A stretch of 64,000 bases of DNA from Lingula anatina (taxonomy: Eukaryota > Brachiopoda > Lingulata > Lingulida > Lingulidae), in the NCBI RefSeq assembly GCF_001039355.2, contig NW_019775591.1, positions 454,115 to 518,114 on the forward strand. The letters are read 5' to 3'. The position numbers were made by a program, and so were the translations under genes. The notes under the pieces were generated by a model. It was not told the origin of the DNA, did no database searches, and was given only the letters and a program-made list of their open reading frames with translations. This document shows, one piece after another, positions 58,761 to 64,000 of this stretch (position 1 is its first letter; every line of letters begins with the position of its first letter).

Positions 58761-59842
58761 TTAATTTAATTATAATCCTTTACTACAGATGGCTTCAATT
58801 ATTGTAGTAACTGATTACAAAGGCGTTCTTAAATTAAAATCAGAAGTCAATCCAATGTTATTTTTAATATATATATATTTAGTACAGGTCTTCTATGTAA
58901 AAGCAACCCCTGCAGGACGCTGCTGCCCTGTTTCAAAAATGACACTTTCATGTTGTTGTTGCATAAATTATTAACGATCCAACACAGGAAAAGAAAACTT
59001 TAATTGTCAACTGTGGCTGCAAGACAAACTGCAGTTATGTGGTAGTTAGGTGGTGCTCCTTTCACAGCTGCTTATGAAGCCAGTGTGTCAAATATTGAAT
59101 AATCATTATATGGTCTGTAAAAAGTGATGTTAGTGATTGAGCTGGACATAAATGAACTGACAATATTGTAGACACAACAATGAGAAGTAAATATCATTTA
59201 TAGTTAAAAACTTCAAATGGGACTTGAGTTCGTTCTTTTGTATGGTTTTACTTGCATATATGTAGGCACCGAACCGTGGATGTTTAAAAAATCCGTTGTG
59301 GATGGTTGTGAAAGACTGAAATTACTTAACCAGACATCCTGGCAGTCAGCTGGGTTATCAGACTTAAAAAATGATTTGGCCTGTGGGCTATAGAGAAGAG
59401 GAAACCAGACACACTCCATGTGATGTCTCAGATGTGTTGTGGCTGTGTAATTCACACGTATGTGATGAAATTAGACATTTTTAAGCTATAAAATTGTTCA
59501 GCACAGTACGTTACAGTCGTCTCAAAATAATGTTTGGGATGAATTTAAAGAATATTGGGGTTTTTTTCATACCATTTTGAATAGCTTGTTATCCAAATTA
59601 AATTGAACTGGATTTAGTTCATGTGTGTCAAGACAAGTTTTTGCTACAGAATGTATTTGAAGGCCTTATTTTTTAAATGAAAGACATATATTTTTGAGTA
59701 TAAGAATAGTTTTTATTGAAGATATTTTTTGTTTGAGACAAGAACATCAACACTCAGTCAGAATATGGGTTTATAAAAACCCACAAATTTATTTTTTTTT
59801 ACCACGTACAGCTTCGGATTGTGAAGGAATGGTGTAGTAAAG

Positions 59843-60060
59843 CAGTGGTGGGTTTAGAGGGGGGGTCATGGGGTACCTTGGATTTCTGGTTCCCTCTTGA
59901 ACTTTGAATTTTGACTAGTTGAATCATCGTTCATAATCGCACCAAATACCAATATTTTCGGGACCCTTCATCGGGCCCCAAACCGCACGCAAAGGGGGGG
60001 GGGATCGGCTTCGCATTCGCGGACCCCCCTCCCCTCCAAATAATCCTGGATCCGCCCCTG
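59843..60060. mobile_element. Possible non-autonomous hAT-like element
   Basis: The right end reversed is CAGGGGCGGATCCAGGATTA, a terminus common in animal hAT-like elements. The left end CAGTGGTGGGTTTAGAGG is a decayed match. G-runs and C-runs lie inside. Confidence 0.55.
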
Positions 60061-60293
60061 GTTAATTTTTGTGTGCAAATGGGCTCCAATACGAGTTGAT
60101 CAACTCTGCTCATGTAATCCACACAACTAGCACATTGTGTTGGTTTTCTTACAAACTGAAAATGGACATGTTTATTTCACAGGATGGTGGAAATACTTTA
60201 CTTCAATTTCAAATGCAACCCTTACCAAGTCTTGTCTTACAGCAAAAACTATCTAGTACTTAGTATCAGACCCAAGTTAATCCAGCTCTTATA

Positions 60294-60501
60294 ACACATT
60301 CAGAACAGTAGACTAACTGATCCACGGATCAAATATGGTTGTTTGATGTCCTTTGAAAGATGGCAAACAAATAATATCTTCAATAAAAAGCTTGCTGCTT
60401 AACACCCGATGAGACACTGAGCAGATACCCAACAACCATTCGAGTGGATCAGTCATATTTGATCCGCGGATCTGGTAGTCCGCTGTTCTGAACATACTCT
60501 T
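60294..60501. mobile_element. Fold-back element of the GCATTCAGAACAG family, copy 4
   Basis: Left arm CATTCAGAACAGTAGACTAA...GATCAAATATG; right arm reversed TGTTCAGAACAGCGGACTAC...GATCAAATATG. Same family as the three copies inside gene C introns. Confidence 0.8.
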
Positions 60502-61669
60502 AGCTTTCATATCAAAAATTTTCTTACAGAAACCACCCTTTAACATCTCGATCGGCCTTGAGGGACAAACTGCCTTTCAAAAATCTAAAATTAATCATCT
60601 TGGTGTTACCATATGCTGATAAATAATAATAAATTAAAAGATGCTGTCAAAACAATGTTTCAAGTATTTTGGTTAGTTGGACTGTTTTTATTAGTAATAC
60701 CCCCGTCACACTAGAGGCGGAATGAGCAAGACTGCCGTCGGGAAGACAATTCTTTGTGCGTTCCTGAATATTCTAAAACTTCCAGGTGCATTCCAAATAT
60801 TTTTACCCATTCTTGTGGCGGGCCCAAATGTTTTGTTCATGTTAAACACTTTCGAAGTGCATTCCAAGTGGAAAATTATCAACTGGCATTTGAATATATT
60901 CTAACTGCACTATGACTGCATTCTAAATATTCTCACGGCATTCCGACAGCATTCGAAACAATAACCCCATTATTATTACTATTATTATTATTGCATGTCT
61001 TTTGTTTATTTATTTATTTATTGTAATTGTGTACAAATGCCCAGGACTGTTGAGCACTCTGTTCCACACGCTTGAAAGTGTATATCTACATGTNATTATA
61101 GGTTTAAGTTACTATTCTGTTTGCAATGTTAAACATGACTTTATTTCAGACCCAGTTTATAATGTAACTAAGTAAGATAAACCAATTTCTTAAACAGTTT
61201 ACCTACATTTATAATCCTTGTTAGGGTAAAAGTTTTACAGTCAGTACTTCTAGTTGTGTTAGGTGTGACTGCTAATTGTGCTACGCAGAACTGCTGATTG
61301 TGTTAAGTATGACAGCCGATTGTGTTACATGATACAGTACAGACCAGTGAACCTCAATCAGGACTAAACATTCTCACACTACTCCACCGTCATTTTCATC
61401 TTCCATCACAACTGAGTAAATATATATATATAACGAATGAATAGATAGGCCTACTAAAATGGAAATAAATAAACGTTTAAAAATGTCTCATGTGTTATTC
61501 GTAATTATGATATTTATTTTCATTCAGTTTGTCAGTATCAAAATAATAAAAGGTAACGACACAGGTAAATTTAATACACACATATTATTACATATTATAT
61601 GTAACTTTCATTTAAGTGAGAGAAAAAGTTAGAGCGGACATATATTCCTAGTATAAGTCAGTAAAACAG

Positions 61670-61835
61670 GCCCCACCCGGACTTGCATTCCTTGTTATCC
61701 CACGGACGTTAAATCCTAGTAATATATGTCCCAGGACATCCATTCCTAGAAATGCTAGAACTAGGACTAGCATTCCCAGGAGTCCGGTCGGACTCGCATG
61801 ATAAGGACTACCTTTCCTTTCACACCGGCAGCAGT
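61670..61835 (+). repeat. Decayed repeat related to R2
   Basis: Shares GxACTAGCATTCCCAGGA, ACTACCTTTCCTTTCACACC and CCGGCAG-type blocks with 29550-29615, and contains weak internal inverted repeats. Confidence 0.4.
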
Positions 61836-62689
61836 AAGTGTTTGTAATAAGATATGTTGTTGAGGTGGACAGGGAAGTCATATAAATACTATTATCTGGG
61901 ACGATAGATAAATGATATAATCTGGGACTCCAGGTTGAGTTATTATTATTTTTATTATTAGTTATAAGCACTGTTATTGTAACTATTATCATATCATTAG
62001 CATATGGTTATATACATGTATTATTGTTTTAATAATCTATTGCATGAATAATACCATTTTTGTATGGCATGAAACTGACGATATAAACATTAAGGAAAAT
62101 TCTCACGTTTTGCGCCTTATTATTTCTCGGTTTATTTTCATACAATCGTTGATTGAATTTAATATCAAACAATTGTTTATCATATTATCATCAAAAAGGA
62201 GCACAACAGTGTGGATAAATCTGAAGATGAGCAGGTACTGGGAACTTCATTATCGACAAATCGTGAATACTATTCATTTGACAGTGAGTGCATGTAGCTA
62301 ACCCTATTGCCTCAAGTAGTGAGTTCCAACTATATCTAAAATGACAACCGAAAGAGGGAAACTATAGATGAAAATGTGTCATGTGTCATATATATGTGCC
62401 ATAATAAGAGAGTAACAGATTCAAATATCCGCGCGGGGGAAAACAAAAAAAAGCATCTATACACTTGGGTCACACATTAAAAAGTTTAAATGCATATGAA
62501 CGAACAACCGTAAAAAAAGTTATCTATCTACCCTGTAGGCTCTTTTGTTAGCAGAAAGTTTGTCACGATAATTACCCGACGGAGCAGGGCATCGTACTAT
62601 TGTTAACAGAAACCAAACAGCCCGCAGCGACCCGCAGGGTAAGTAAAGGGAATTTCCGGCGGCACTGTATCTTCCTTTGAGTTATATTT

Positions 62690-63802
62690 TAAGCCTCCCA
62701 AACAGACAGTTACCCAAAAAAATGAAAACACACAACCAAACTACACTGTATAGCATTTGCGACAGTTTTCATTTGTATAAAGTAAGATACCCGATTACAA
62801 AAACATTGACCCACCCACATCTCAAAAGAGCAAGATAAGGGAACTGAGTACATGCGAATGATTAATTCTCGATGATTCACACTACAAGCTAAATCATGCC
62901 TAATATGAACTTGAAAATAAAAATGATATGTCATGAACCCCCACGTAAAGCCATCAGGCCTATTTATCATATAATCAAAATAACCAAATTACATTATTAT
63001 TTGAATTAAAACATCACACCACCGTCGTAATTAAAAGTTAACAATCCAATTTGCAGTAGTTCACTAAAAAGAACACCTAGATATAATAACAATGCACCCC
63101 ACTGCAATATAACAATATAAAAAAACTGGAATGTGTACACAATGACACAACCAAGATATGTGTCAGTTTTGAGCAAAGTTGAGAGGAAAACAGATAAAGT
63201 ATATTATATTACAGTACTATTCAAGCAAGCCGCGACAGTTTTTTCCCATTGTTTAATGATTTTTTATTATTTTTAATCACACCACTAACATATATACTGT
63301 GAATAAACTGTAATATATATTCTGCGTAAAACACATTCAAAGGATCGATGCTTGTCAGAGTCCGTTTTTCATTCAGCATTATCCAAGTCTTGGTGTTCTT
63401 CTTCCCTCTTTTCCTATAAGAATAAAGAAAAAAATTTTAAAAATGCGTTTTTTGTAACAAAAGTCAAATTATCAAAAATGTAACAATCATGAAAAAAGTG
63501 TCCAAAAAGAACATATTATTAAGGCTACCTGGAGACAAAGGAAACCCTACTTAAAAATGTAAATCATGCCGTACATTAAGATTCACGAAAGATTATCCAC
63601 AAGTCACGATTGTTTAACAATCATGAAAAAAGTGTCCAAAAAGAATATATTATTAAGGCTACCTGGAGACAAAGGAAACTCTACTTAAATATGTAAATCA
63701 TGACGTACATTTAGATTCACGAAAGAGTATCCACATGTCACGATTGTTCATCAAATTATCGGGTGTTTGCTGCTAACAGTTGACCTCTTTTACCTTTAAC
63801 AC
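62690..63802. repeat. Duplicated 3' flank of gene D (matches 40305-41271)
   Basis: Long collinear match from CAAACAGACAGTTACC through ATAGCATTTGCGACAG and CATGAACCCCCACGTAAAGC up to the stop codon of the last exon. Confidence 0.95.
63481..63748. repeat. 134-bp tandem duplication, present only in the gene D copy
   Basis: Units 63481-63614 and 63615-63748, both starting TAACAATCATGAAAAAAGTG. The corresponding place downstream of gene C (about 41080-41215) has one unit. Confidence 0.92.
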
Positions 63803-63951
63803 TTAGTACAAGGCATCGCAACACGTGTAGTTTATCATGACCACGCAAGGGCAGCCGTAGGGAGCAGGGATGGTCACGTGACAGACTGGAGACAAATAGT
63901 CGACGCATTCTTCTGTCACAGCAGCCTGCACTGCAGCAACATAGGTCTCAT
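63803..63951 (-). CDS. Gene D last exon: paralogue of gene C (rest beyond right edge)
   Basis: [20 protein letters not shown], then [20 protein letters not shown] and CCDALY before TAA (63803-63805). Length and splice acceptor equal those of gene C exon 15. By eye there are nine base differences in 149; eight are silent and one changes Ser to Ala. The upstream exons lie outside the window. Confidence 0.92.
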
Positions 63952-64000
63952 CTGGAATATTATCCAACATAAAATTAATAAAATATATTGCTGATTACTT

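Larger units (their letters stand above)
51495..63802. other. Interval between gene C and gene D, repeat-rich
   Basis: About 12.3 kb without a convincing coding exon. It holds three related 5'-flank blocks, a dead LINE, a duplicated block at 54965/55833, two TIR elements, and the duplicated 3' flank of gene D. Confidence 0.55.

Noticed and set aside
59213-59455. 80-codon minus-strand frame
   Set aside because: No recognisable family, no clear splice context and no duplicated counterpart.

Overview
This is eukaryotic, intron-rich, AT-rich DNA. It carries extracellular SRCR, EGF, LCCL and TSP1 modules, an SLC22-type transporter, LINE and SINE fragments, fold-back MITEs and many microsatellites. 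This gene set fits a marine invertebrate, such as an echinoderm, hemichordate, cephalochordate or mollusc. I cannot fix the species from the sequence alone. Every gene I can support lies on the minus strand, so each 5' end is at the higher coordinate. Exons were assembled by hand from GT-AG sites, reading-phase continuity and family motifs.

Region 1 (about 0.8-28.0 kb) holds two head-to-tail SRCR genes. Gene B (13450-27938) has a TATA/initiator promoter, a signal-peptide exon, a short basic linker exon, twelve SRCR domains (each split over two exons), two EGF-like exons, a cysteine-rich exon and an LCCL domain. Gene A (842-9601) repeats the same 5' design and shows four SRCR domains before it leaves the window on the left. 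Every SRCR unit is a phase 1-1 module. In gene B the units were multiplied by tandem duplication at two scales, about 1.71 kb and 827 bp. Both products look secreted or extracellular and may bind ligands, microbes or matrix.

Region 2 (30.8-35.9 kb) is a nine-exon SLC22-type organic ion transporter. All intron phases join correctly, but two family-conserved positions are in-frame TGA codons. It is either a young pseudogene or an allele or assembly with errors. A tRNA-derived SINE sits in its last intron.

Region 3 (41.3-51.5 kb) is a complete-looking 15-exon gene C for a secreted protein of 657 residues. It has a signal peptide, a long unnamed cysteine-rich region, three TSP1-type domains and a conserved cysteine-rich tail. 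The last exon and about 1 kb of flank recur at 62.7-64.0 kb as the start of a tandem paralogue, gene D. Eight of the nine differences between the two last exons are silent. The 51.5-62.7 kb interval holds duplicated 5'-flank blocks, a dead LINE, MITEs and no convincing gene.

Other repeats: a LINE reverse-transcriptase end at 1-570, a hAT-like MITE inserted in an AC microsatellite at 44.4 kb, several fold-back elements, and an exact 232-bp duplication around a single N at 11115 that looks like an assembly artefact.
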